DNA of 64,000 nucleotides from NCBI RefSeq assembly GCF_040409805.1, contig NZ_CP099572.1, positions 806,001 to 870,000 on the forward strand. The letters are read 5' to 3'. The notes beneath the pieces were generated by a model. It was not told where the DNA came from and did no database searches. It saw only the letters and a program-made list of their open reading frames with translations. The position numbers and the translations under genes are program-made. Of this stretch, positions 1-7,675 are shown piece by piece (position 1 is the first letter of the stretch; each line of letters opens with the position of its first letter). This DNA comes from Polynucleobacter sp. MWH-UH23A (GTDB taxonomy: Bacteria; Pseudomonadota; Gammaproteobacteria; Burkholderiales; Burkholderiaceae).

Positions 1-1
1 A

Positions 2-562
2 GATGCCGCTCAGGTGCTAGATAAGCGTCGCATGAGTGCAGGGCGAAGTGCCATACAACCAGTTATCTTTATAGATGACGCACAAAGTGCGACAGCACTT
101 TTCAGGCAAACGCGTGGTGCAGGGAAGCCAAAACAAATTCCAGTAACTGCCACTCAAAATGCCGGTCAATCATGGCAATCATTGGGTGATTTAGAGATTT
201 TGAATCCCAATTCAGCAGTGGCAGGGGTGTTGTTACGAAACGGAGCTCATTTACTGGCGCTTAATAATATTGAGGCAGGGCGTTATCGCCTAGTATTAAT
301 GATGAGTAAGCCCAAATCAGGCGAATGGCATATTGTAGAAACCATCGAAAACGATGAAGCTTTGCCAGAACAAGAGCGTAAGGAGTTTTCTTACCCATAT
401 TTGCTGAGCACGCATGGTGATGATGCGCACTTGGTTTACACCTGGGATCGTAAAAAGATTCGACATGCTTATTTCTCAAGCACATGGTTGGATCGGACTT
501 ATAAGCAATTACCAGTTCCAGTTGAAAAACAATCTGCCGCTGAATCAGGAGGGGTGCAATGA
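2..562 (+). CDS. Sialidase-like (BNR repeat) protein, 5' end outside the window
   Basis: The reading frame is open from the left edge, so the first part of the gene is missing. A GTG at 14 lies in this frame but has no convincing ribosome binding site, so the true start is probably upstream. The visible 187 residues resemble the C-terminal part of the BNR/sialidase-like family: a segment reading SYPYLLSTHGDD followed by VYTWDRKKIRHAYF matches the typical family ending in which a Tyr-Thr-Trp-x-Arg block precedes a basic Lys-x-Ile-x-His stretch. Such proteins are usually secreted beta-propellers and are often called exo-alpha-sialidases, but their substrate is rarely known. The next gene overlaps by four bases (ATGA), so the two are probably co-translated. 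Family call is moderately sure; actual sialidase activity is not shown. Confidence 0.7.
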   Translation, partial: DAAQVLDKRRMSAGRSAIQPVIFIDDAQSATALFRQTRGAGKPKQIPVTATQNAGQSWQSLGDLEILNPNSAVAGVLLRNGAHLLALNNIEAGRYRLVLMMSKPKSGEWHIVETIENDEALPEQERKEFSYPYLLSTHGDDAHLVYTWDRKKIRHAYFSSTWLDRTYKQLPVPVEKQSAAESGGVQ

Positions 563-1182
563 AAAACGATCTCATGCAGACCATCGCCTTGGTAGAGATG
601 TCGATTACTTGCTCTGTGGTATTGATTCTGCTGCTTCAAACCCTTTCTCGTAATGGCATTCCATTCTCTATAAAGACCTTACTGCTTTTAATGTTCGCCA
701 ATCTGTTTTTTTGGCCGCTTGGAATGTCGATGGAATTACCCTTAGCAGGTTATGTGCGTGGGGTGCTTGGGGATCTGAGCATTGTGAGCATGTTGTTACT
801 TTGGAGCGCCTTGTTGCCGAACCAGCAAGTGACTCCCACTCCAATTAAATGGTGTATTGCAATTTTGGCCATTGCTTTTTACCCCTTTGCTTTAGGCGTC
901 AGCATGTTTGATCCTTACGCTTGGGGTTATGGATCATTTGCTTTCCTAATAGGTGTTCTGATTTTTGCCTTGGTATGCGGCCTAGCTGGTTGGGTCAAAG
1001 GGGTTTGGATTATTGGTGCTGCCATCATTGCATGGAGCTTGCGTTGGCATGAGTCCAGTAATTTGTGGGATTACCTTTTGGATCCCGCGCTAGCAATTTG
1101 GGCTTTGTTTGCTGCATGGAATGGATTGCGTAAGCAACGAAAAGAAAAAGCTCGATCTGGGTATTTATTTAGACCAGGTTGA
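559..1182 (+). CDS. Multi-pass inner-membrane protein, unknown function
   Basis: This 207-residue protein is mostly hydrophobic, with about five to six predicted membrane segments separated by short loops and a basic C-terminus (KQRKEKARSG). I do not recognise a named family or catalytic motif. Its ATG overlaps the stop of the sialidase-like gene by four bases, which suggests translational coupling and a shared role, for example in export or anchoring of that protein. That role is inference only. A strong hairpin terminator follows 22 bases after the stop, so this is the last gene of its transcription unit. Confidence 0.6.
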   Translation: MKNDLMQTIALVEMSITCSVVLILLLQTLSRNGIPFSIKTLLLLMFANLFFWPLGMSMELPLAGYVRGVLGDLSIVSMLLLWSALLPNQQVTPTPIKWCIAILAIAFYPFALGVSMFDPYAWGYGSFAFLIGVLIFALVCGLAGWVKGVWIIGAAIIAWSLRWHESSNLWDYLLDPALAIWALFAAWNGLRKQRKEKARSGYLFRPG

Positions 1183-1203
1183 TAGTCTATCTATAGGTAA
1201 AAA

Positions 1204-1236
1204 TAAAGCCAGCTAAACAACTAGCTGGCTTTTTTT
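1204..1236. terminator. Bidirectional Rho-independent terminator
   Basis: TAAAGCCAGCTA (1204-1215) pairs with TAGCTGGCTTT (1222-1232) and a T-run follows. It lies between the end of the membrane protein gene (plus) and the end of the Bug receptor gene (minus). The A-run on the left side would give a U-tract on the minus strand, so it can end transcription from both sides. Confidence 0.85.
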
Positions 1237-1250
1237 AGTACGGAGATAGA

Positions 1251-2240
1251 TTAGTCTGCGTATGCTCCTGCTTTACGAATCACCGGACCCCATTTATTGA
1301 TTTCGGCATCCAAGTGATCTTTAAGCCCATTTGGCGTTCTCTTAGCTGGAGGAACGATTTCAATATTGGACTCCGCTAAACGAGTCTTCACTTCAGGATC
1401 GTTTAAAGCAACGTTGAGTGCTTTATTAATCTTATTGATGACAGCTTGAGGGGTTCCCTTAGAAACATACATACCATGCCAAACTTTTACATCAAAGCCT
1501 TTGAGACCTTGCTCATCCAACGTAGGAACATTTGGCAGGGCAGGGAGACGTTTTGGTGTGGTTACGCCATAGGTTTTTACGAGACCATCTTTAATGTATG
1601 GAATGGTTTGCGTAGTTTGATCGCATAAAAGATCAACTTGTCCACCCAAGAGGTCGGTTAGCGCAGGACCTGTGCCTTTGTAAGGAACGGTAGTGAGTTC
1701 TACGCCTTCACGAGACATAAATAGGAGGCCGCACAATTGAGAAACTGCGCCTGGACCAGCATTAGCCAAGGTGACCTTCTCTTTGTTTGCCTTGATATAA
1801 GTCTCGAGCTCTTTAAAGTTGTTTGGCGGGAAGTTTTTACGACCCAATAGAACCATTGGTACGTCAACTACTTGGCCGATGTATTCAAAATCTTTCATCG
1901 GGTCAAAAGGTAGCTTCTTGTACAAAGCAGGGGCAGTAGCCATACCCATGTGGTGAATAAAAATCATGTAGCCATCTGGAGCAGAGCGAGCCACGCGAGT
2001 AGCGGCAATTGTTCCACCAGCACCAACGGTATTTTCAACGATGACAGATTGACCTAATTCCTTGCCCATAGGAACTGCAATTAAGCGAGCAACTGCATCT
2101 GTAGGGCCGCCCGCAGCAAATGGAACCACTAAGGTAACTGGTTTATTTGGGTAAACATCAGCAGCCATTACGCTGCCAGATATGAAAGTGCCCGCAACAA
2201 ACGCGCATGCACTTGCAAGTAAGGATTTATAAAATGTCAT
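1251..2240 (-). CDS. Bug/TctC-family periplasmic solute-binding protein
   Basis: The 329-residue protein has a cleavable signal peptide (about residues 1-26, ending VMAAD) and then the hallmark start of the tripartite tricarboxylate receptor family: YPNKPVTLVVPFAAGGPTD. Other family blocks are GAGGTIAATRVARSAPDGY, VPYKGTGPALTDLLGGQVD and RLPALPNVPTLDEQG. These receptors bind carboxylates in the periplasm and usually act with TctA/TctB membrane subunits, which are absent here. It is the last gene of a minus-strand run hydratase-PrpD-CitE-receptor, so its ligand may be the substrate of those enzymes; this is inference. A 90-base gap with a hairpin separates it from the CitE-like gene. Confidence 0.9.
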   Translation of the reverse strand: MTFYKSLLASACAFVAGTFISGSVMAADVYPNKPVTLVVPFAAGGPTDAVARLIAVPMGKELGQSVIVENTVGAGGTIAATRVARSAPDGYMIFIHHMGMATAPALYKKLPFDPMKDFEYIGQVVDVPMVLLGRKNFPPNNFKELETYIKANKEKVTLANAGPGAVSQLCGLLFMSREGVELTTVPYKGTGPALTDLLGGQVDLLCDQTTQTIPYIKDGLVKTYGVTTPKRLPALPNVPTLDEQGLKGFDVKVWHGMYVSKGTPQAVINKINKALNVALNDPEVKTRLAESNIEIVPPAKRTPNGLKDHLDAEINKWGPVIRKAGAYAD

Positions 2241-2292
2241 GATTAGTCCCGCCGTAGTTATATAGTTTTTTCTGGTACTGCTCGGAAAGGTA

Positions 2293-2313
2293 TTTTGCCA
2301 TTTTTTGGCAAAA
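2293..2313 (-). other. Intercistronic hairpin before the Bug receptor gene
   Basis: TTTTGCCA (2293-2300) and TGGCAAAA (2306-2313) form a perfect 8-bp stem with a TTTTT loop. Read on the minus strand it has no U-run after it, so it is not a clean terminator. It may set RNA stability or unequal expression between the CitE-like gene and the receptor gene. Confidence 0.4.
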
Positions 2314-2330
2314 AAGAGTTTGCTTCTAAA

Positions 2331-3176
2331 TTAGTGTTTACCAGCAATTGCTAGTGTTCTTTTGGCTAAAAGAACTACGGGTCTATCAATCATCTTTCCG
2401 TCTAATTTCACGGCGCCACCCTTGGAGGCTTTGTCCGCCTCAATCACCCTTTGAGCCCAATGAACTTCTTCTTCTGTAGGCATAAAGGCTGCTTGAACAA
2501 TAGCGACCTGCTTGGGGTGAATACAAAGTTTCGCACCAAAACCCATGCGTTTGGCACGCTCAGCGTCATCGGTAATGCGAGGTAAGTCATCTGTCGATGG
2601 TGTAACCCCATCAACTGGAGGGGTAATTTGCGCAAGTCGAGAAGCCAGCACGATTTGATAACGCGCAGTTTGTAGTTCGGTCTCTTGTGCATCGCACATC
2701 ATGCCAAGATCAGCTTGTAAATCTAGATTACCTAAGGCCAGACGCAAGACTTGATTGGAGTTTGCGATCTCGTTGAGGTGATGCAAGCCAAGAGCAGTCT
2801 CAATCATCGGGATGATGGCTGTATTTGGCAGTATGAGGGCAGCACCATTAATTTGATCTAAAGATTCACTTTTAGGAATGAGGATGCAAGCAACTTGTAA
2901 CTCTTGCGCCAAAATTAAATCCGCTGCATAAAATTTGGAGCCTGGTGAATTTGTCCGAATCACAAGCCGTTTTTTTTGCTCATCCGAAAACTGCGACCAA
3001 GCAGACCGTATTGCATTACGCGCAGTTTCTTTATCTTCTTCAGCTACCGCATCCTCTAGGTCTAATATGACGCCACTAGCGCCACTATCTAATGCCTTCA
3101 GAAAACGCTCTGGGCGAGTGCCAGGAACAAACAAGAAATTAGAGCAAAAACCGAGAGGGGTGTTCAGTGGATTCAT
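2331..3176 (-). CDS. CitE-like CoA-ester lyase (HpcH/HpaI aldolase family)
   Basis: The 281-residue protein has the CitE/citramalyl-CoA lyase pattern: an early FVPGTRPERFLKAL block, then GVILDLEDAV with metal-binding acidic residues, IIPMIETALGLHHL in the middle, and GFGAKLCIHPKQV near the C-terminus. Members cleave 3-hydroxyacyl-CoA esters such as citramalyl-CoA, malyl-CoA or methylmalyl-CoA to acetyl-CoA or propionyl-CoA plus a 2-oxo acid. The length fits the single-protein lyases rather than the citrate lyase beta subunit, and no citrate lyase alpha or gamma gene is nearby. It sits 23 bases after the MmgE/PrpD gene and probably shares its transcript. Citramalyl-CoA as substrate is inferred from the neighbouring hydratase. 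Confidence 0.85.
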   Translation of the reverse strand: MNPLNTPLGFCSNFLFVPGTRPERFLKALDSGASGVILDLEDAVAEEDKETARNAIRSAWSQFSDEQKKRLVIRTNSPGSKFYAADLILAQELQVACILIPKSESLDQINGAALILPNTAIIPMIETALGLHHLNEIANSNQVLRLALGNLDLQADLGMMCDAQETELQTARYQIVLASRLAQITPPVDGVTPSTDDLPRITDDAERAKRMGFGAKLCIHPKQVAIVQAAFMPTEEEVHWAQRVIEADKASKGGAVKLDGKMIDRPVVLLAKRTLAIAGKH

Positions 3177-3199
3177 ATAAGAGGGTATGACTTTTGAAG

Positions 3200-4576
3200 T
3201 TATGTATTAGCTAAGAGATTACCAATCACTTGTTGTTTGCGAATATTCCACAAAAGATCAATCGCTTGATTCATTTCGCTTGGATTTGCTCCACCACTAA
3301 ATGCGGCGAGACGAAGTGCTTTGTCGGTGATTTCAGCGCGGGTGAGAGTATTGCCAGGATCTCCCTTGGGCTCATCAACACGACCATCTAAGATTTGGCC
3401 ATTTTGCAAATGTACCTTTACTTTGCCAATCCAGCGTTGAGGGTAGGCTGAATCAACTTCAGGATCTAAAGTCATAGTAACGCGGTCACGGAACAGGCAA
3501 ATTGCATCATCATGAAAATGTTGATCGAATTCCTGTAAGCCTGCAAATTGATAATGCGCGATCAACGCAAGCACTGTGCCCATGGAAAACTTGGACTGAT
3601 GAACGGTAGCGGGATCTGTCACAGGTCCTAGGACATCAATCGCGCCCTGATGAACTAGAGTTTCCACTTTTAGGATATCGCTCGGTTTAAGTTTGTGTGC
3701 AAGTATGACTTGCAGTAGCGCATCGGCAGCGGGGTGAGTATGACGACAGGAGGCGTGATATTTGAAGCTTGTTTCCACCAAAGCCCAACGAGTGCCCAGC
3801 CCATCAACCAGTTTGCTGGGAACCGCATCACTTGACATGCCGGCCGCTAAACCTTGTTTACCTTCCAAAATATGCTCTGCACCAGTAAAGCCAGACTTGG
3901 CAATGTAAGCAGACATCAAGCCGGTGGAGGCGGCATGAGCGGTATGCAATTGCTTGGAGTCGGCGGCATCTCGCAAGAATTCCCAAAGACCAGCAGATTG
4001 TGTGCCTGCAGAACCAAAGGCATGCAGCATTTGTTCTGGATTGAGTTTGAGTAGTCGCCCTACAGTGGCTGCAGCAGCGATAGTTCCTGCAGTACCTGTC
4101 GTATGAAAAACTTTGTAGTGTGAGCGACCCAAAAATTCACCAACACGTATACCAACTTCATAGCCAGCAACAGCAGCAACAATCAAATCCTCACCGGATG
4201 CGCCTATCGCCTGTGCACAAGCTAGCGCCGGAGGAAACACCACGGTAGCTGGATGAAACACAGAGCCGTTATGCACATCGTCTTGCTCAGCCACATGGGA
4301 TGCGGCAGCATTTGCCATTGCCGCTAAAAAGGGGCTTGATGTTTTGCGAGTAATGAGGATTTCAGATGGTCCAGCATGAGAGACATCGAAGCCACCCATC
4401 TGCTGTGCAAACTGAGTAATCGTTTCAACCGGGCGAGAGCCTTTGCCGGCAATTGCAGAGCCAAACCAGTCGACCAAAAGATCTTCTGCTCTAGCAATAA
4501 CATCATTCGGAATATCAGAGATGTTGAGGTTTGCCGCAAATGCAGCAAGCTCACGAGAAAAATGTTCAGTTGTCAT
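3200..4576 (-). CDS. MmgE/PrpD-family protein
   Basis: This 458-residue protein spans the usual MmgE/PrpD length. Typical blocks are visible: DLLVDWFGSAIAGKGSRPV near the start, AAASHVAEQDDVHNGSVFHP around residue 90 (conserved acidic and His region), EVGIRVGEF, FHTTGTAGTIAAAATVGRLL, and FKYHASCRHTHPAADALL in the middle. The family includes 2-methylcitrate dehydratase and cis-aconitate decarboxylase, but many members remain uncharacterised and sequence alone cannot choose. No prpB or prpC is near, so methylcitrate cycle membership is not supported. It lies 9 bases after the hydratase gene and 23 before the CitE-like gene; with those it could form a C5-dicarboxylate pathway. Confidence 0.85.
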   Translation of the reverse strand: MTTEHFSRELAAFAANLNISDIPNDVIARAEDLLVDWFGSAIAGKGSRPVETITQFAQQMGGFDVSHAGPSEILITRKTSSPFLAAMANAAASHVAEQDDVHNGSVFHPATVVFPPALACAQAIGASGEDLIVAAVAGYEVGIRVGEFLGRSHYKVFHTTGTAGTIAAAATVGRLLKLNPEQMLHAFGSAGTQSAGLWEFLRDAADSKQLHTAHAASTGLMSAYIAKSGFTGAEHILEGKQGLAAGMSSDAVPSKLVDGLGTRWALVETSFKYHASCRHTHPAADALLQVILAHKLKPSDILKVETLVHQGAIDVLGPVTDPATVHQSKFSMGTVLALIAHYQFAGLQEFDQHFHDDAICLFRDRVTMTLDPEVDSAYPQRWIGKVKVHLQNGQILDGRVDEPKGDPGNTLTRAEITDKALRLAAFSGGANPSEMNQAIDLLWNIRKQQVIGNLLANT

Positions 4577-4585
4577 ATCAAGTTT

Positions 4586-5470
4586 CTAGGCAAGAACTGC
4601 AGTAGCCTGCATCGTGAGCCAACCTTCGTGGTCTTGCGCCCAAATCGCAATCGTTTTGCCTGAAGGATCTTTTTCTAAGTCGGGTTTAGCGCTGACTTTG
4701 AAGATATTGATATCAAAAGTAGGCCGAATAGCACGGAACTCAAAGCTCTTGAGCTTGCAACCCGGAATGCTTAGGCGCACCAGATCTACGAGTAATGTCG
4801 CAATCAAAGGCCCATGCACGATGAGGCCTGGATAGCCCTCTATCTCAGTGACATATTTGCGATCGTAGTGAATGCGATGGCCGTTAAACGTGAGTGCGGA
4901 ATAACGAAATAACAAAACATCGTCAGGAGTAATCGTCTTGCTCCATTTGGCATCACTTGGTGCAGACGTTGGTGCAACAGGCTTGTCATCTGGCCCTGGA
5001 GCATCGCGATAAACAATGTCGTGTTCCTCAATAATCGCCAAACCTTTTTGATTGGAGATTTCATGCTTGACTAAGACAAAAATCAAATCTCCTGTGCGGC
5101 CGGATTTATGGGTCACGGATTCAATTTTGGAAACGCGTTGAATTTCATCGCCAACTTCTAATGGTTCTAGCCATTGCACGCGACTACCTGCCCACATCCG
5201 ACGGGGTAATGGCACAGGAGGCAAAAAGCCGCCACGCTTAGGATGCCCATCAGTACCGATTTCTGATTGACGAGCGTGCGGCAAGAAATATAGCCAGTGC
5301 CAAAGCTCGGGCAAAAAAGTGCCTTTGCTTGGCTCAGGGTCTTGTCTATCCAGAGTTGCTGATAGTGCGCGTACTGGCGCAGCGGTAACAGTGTCAGATA
5401 GCGTCTCGGTTTTGCCGAGCCACTCTTGAAGATGGGTGATGGTTTGAGGTTCAATTCGCATAACTTCCAT
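4586..5470 (-). CDS. FAS1/MaoC-like acyl-CoA hydratase (itaconyl/mesaconyl-CoA hydratase type)
   Basis: The 294-residue protein is a double hotdog-fold hydratase. The N-terminal half is of the FAS1-dehydratase type (LPHARQSEIGTDGHPKRGGF and PRRMWAGSRVQWLEPL), and the C-terminal half carries the catalytic-type block FRYSALTFNGHRIHYDRKY followed by GYPGLIVHGPLIATLL. Relatives hydrate mesaconyl-C4-CoA, 3-methylfumaryl-CoA or itaconyl-CoA. It leads the set with the MmgE/PrpD protein, the CitE-like lyase and the Bug receptor. A hydratase plus a CitE-like lyase is the chemistry needed to convert itaconyl-CoA or mesaconyl-CoA through citramalyl-CoA to acetyl-CoA and pyruvate; no CoA transferase is visible in the window. 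A second ATG three codons in, with GGAAG close before it, is an alternative start. Confidence 0.75.
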   Translation of the reverse strand: MEVMRIEPQTITHLQEWLGKTETLSDTVTAAPVRALSATLDRQDPEPSKGTFLPELWHWLYFLPHARQSEIGTDGHPKRGGFLPPVPLPRRMWAGSRVQWLEPLEVGDEIQRVSKIESVTHKSGRTGDLIFVLVKHEISNQKGLAIIEEHDIVYRDAPGPDDKPVAPTSAPSDAKWSKTITPDDVLLFRYSALTFNGHRIHYDRKYVTEIEGYPGLIVHGPLIATLLVDLVRLSIPGCKLKSFEFRAIRPTFDINIFKVSAKPDLEKDPSGKTIAIWAQDHEGWLTMQATAVLA

Positions 5471-5505
5471 TATGCCAATCTTAGGAAAAATACTATTGCG
5501 CTAGA

Positions 5506-6843
5506 TCAGCCAAGCAATACGCCTGCTAGGTGACTAAGAAGGCCGGCAAGGGCGCAGCCGCCAAAAACTGTCATGACACCTTTTTGGTACTTGAATAGGG
5601 CAAGCGAGGCCGCACCACAGATGACAATGGAGAGCCATGAGATAGATCCGCCAATGCCATGTGGAAAGAACACGTGGTAAGCAAAAAATAAGCCTAGATT
5701 CACAATGACTCCGACAACGGCAGCAGTAATTGCGGTGAGCGGTGCAGTAAAACCTAGTTTGCCGTGCGTCGACTCCACAAGGGGTCCACCAACCAAAATA
5801 AAAAAGAATGATGGCAAGAAGGTAAACCACGTTGCCACAATTGCACCTAGCACACCAAACCAAAATGGATCACTATTTCCAATGAGGTGTTGAATGTGAC
5901 CAGCTAGGTAACCAACAAAAGCGACAACCATGATGAGTGGGCCGGGCGTGGTTTCTCCTAGAGCAAGTCCATCAATCATTTGATTGGCACTTAGCCAATG
6001 GAAGTGATCTACTGCGCCTTGGTAAACATATGGTAATACCGCATATGCGCCCCCAAATGTTAAGAGTGCAGCCTTAGTAAAGAACCAGGCGATATTGGGG
6101 TAAAGCGTTTTCCATCCAAACACTAAACCAAGTATTCCGATAGGAATAAGCCAGCAGCACAGAGCGACGACACTATGCAGCACAGTTTTTTGAATACTAA
6201 ATTGTGCATGCGGTGGAGTAGGGGTGCTGTCATCAATGATGGCAGCACCATAATGCGCAAGCGATTTATTGCTATGACCAGACTGCTGAAAATAATCTGG
6301 ATAGCGTTTTCCACCCCAATAGCCAAGTGCTGCAGCAATCAAAACAATGATGGGAAAAGACAAGTTCAATATAAAGATTGCTAGAAAAGAGCACAGCGCA
6401 ATCCATTTAAGTGCATTGTTGTGAATCGTCCGTTTACCAATACGCACGGCAGCATGTAATACGATTGCCGTGACCGCTGGTTTAATGCCGAAGAAGATGG
6501 CGGCGATCCACGACACTTGCCCAAAGGTGATGTAAATCCAAGATAAGGCAATCAAGATCAAGAGTGATGGTAAAACAAAGAGGCTGCCCGCCAAAATGCC
6601 ACCCCAGCTGCGGTGCATCAGCCAACCAATATAGGTAACGAGTTGCTGAGCTTCTGGTCCGGGCAAAAGCATGCAGTAATTGAGAGCATGTAAAAAGCGC
6701 CGCTCAGAAATCCAGCGACGCTTTTCTACTAACTCTTGATGCAAAACGGCGATTTGTCCCGCGGGCCCCCCAAAACTAATGAAGCCAAGTTTGGTCCAAA
6801 ATTTGAGGGCTTCGCGAAGGCTAATGGTTGAGGATGAACTCAA
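5506..6843 (-). CDS. chrA: Chromate transporter ChrA (two-domain)
   Basis: The 445-residue membrane protein has the two-domain CHR layout. The first half begins with [20 protein letters not shown] and contains [16 protein letters not shown]; the second half repeats the pattern with [19 protein letters not shown] and [20 protein letters not shown]. These Gly-Gly-Pro and Pro-Gly-Pro elements are family signatures. Known members export chromate from the cytoplasm in exchange for protons or sulfate analogues; some relatives may move other oxyanions. Its start overlaps the end of fabI by four bases, so the two are translated from one transcript, an unusual partnership. It is followed after 35 bases by the hydratase gene on the same strand. 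Confidence 0.88.
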   Translation of the reverse strand: MSSSSTISLREALKFWTKLGFISFGGPAGQIAVLHQELVEKRRWISERRFLHALNYCMLLPGPEAQQLVTYIGWLMHRSWGGILAGSLFVLPSLLILIALSWIYITFGQVSWIAAIFFGIKPAVTAIVLHAAVRIGKRTIHNNALKWIALCSFLAIFILNLSFPIIVLIAAALGYWGGKRYPDYFQQSGHSNKSLAHYGAAIIDDSTPTPPHAQFSIQKTVLHSVVALCCWLIPIGILGLVFGWKTLYPNIAWFFTKAALLTFGGAYAVLPYVYQGAVDHFHWLSANQMIDGLALGETTPGPLIMVVAFVGYLAGHIQHLIGNSDPFWFGVLGAIVATWFTFLPSFFFILVGGPLVESTHGKLGFTAPLTAITAAVVGVIVNLGLFFAYHVFFPHGIGGSISWLSIVICGAASLALFKYQKGVMTVFGGCALAGLLSHLAGVLLG

Positions 6844-7625
6844 GCCTCTTCCATTCCGCCAATCACTTGGCTAAAGCCGTTATCAACGTAAATGATTTCT
6901 GCGGTTATGCCATTTGCTAGATCGGATAGCAAGAAGGCGGCAGTATTACCAACATCATCAATTGTGACATTGCGACGCAGTGGTGCAGTTTGCTCAACTG
7001 CTTCCAAAATCTTGCCAAAGCCCTTGATACCAGAAGCTGCCAAGGTTTTGATGGGGCCAGCAGAGATGCCATTGGCACGAATACCCTTAGGTCCAACAGA
7101 GCCGGCTAGGTAGCGCACAGATGCTTCAAGCGAGGCTTTGGCTAAACCCATGGTGTTGTAGTTTGGAACGTTCTTCATTGAGCCAAGATAGGTCAATGTC
7201 AGTAATGAAGATTTATCGCGCAACATTGGTAATGCTTCTTTTGCCATAGCCGGGAAACTGTAAGCAGAAATATCATGAGCAATTTTGAATCCCTCGCGTG
7301 AAAGGCCATCCAAAAAGTCGCCAGCAATGGCTTCACGAGGCGCAAAGCCGATCGCATGAACAAAACCGTCAAATTGCGGCCAGGATTTTGCTAAATCCTT
7401 AAATAGTGCCGAGATTTGCTCATCACTACCAACGTCACAGTCAAAAATGAGCTCGGAATTAAATTCTTTCGCAAAATCCACAATACGGTCTTTAAAGCGC
7501 TCACCAACGTAGGTGAAGGCAAGCTCGGCACCTTCACGGTGGCAGGCTTTGGCGATGCCATAGGCAATCGAGCGGTTAGAGAGGAGGCCGGTAATGAGGA
7601 TTTTTTTGCCAGCGAGAAAGCCCAT
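6840..7625 (-). CDS. fabI: Enoyl-[acyl-carrier-protein] reductase (NADH) FabI
   Basis: The 261-residue protein matches FabI in length and motifs. The NADH-binding start is [24 protein letters not shown], whose pattern is that of the family; later come [27 protein letters not shown] and [10 protein letters not shown], giving the Tyr-x6-Lys catalytic pair near residues 156 and 163. It carries out the last step of each elongation cycle of type II fatty acid synthesis in the cytoplasm. AGGACA lies just before the ATG. The gene faces yejA across a 50-bp divergent region that must hold both promoters. The 3' end overlaps chrA. Confidence 0.95.
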   Translation of the reverse strand: MGFLAGKKILITGLLSNRSIAYGIAKACHREGAELAFTYVGERFKDRIVDFAKEFNSELIFDCDVGSDEQISALFKDLAKSWPQFDGFVHAIGFAPREAIAGDFLDGLSREGFKIAHDISAYSFPAMAKEALPMLRDKSSLLTLTYLGSMKNVPNYNTMGLAKASLEASVRYLAGSVGPKGIRANGISAGPIKTLAASGIKGFGKILEAVEQTAPLRRNVTIDDVGNTAAFLLSDLANGITAEIIYVDNGFSQVIGGMEEA

Positions 7626-7675
7626 ATTGTGTCCTTTGCTTCAAATATGATTTGCTATCTACAATTGTTGCATAT

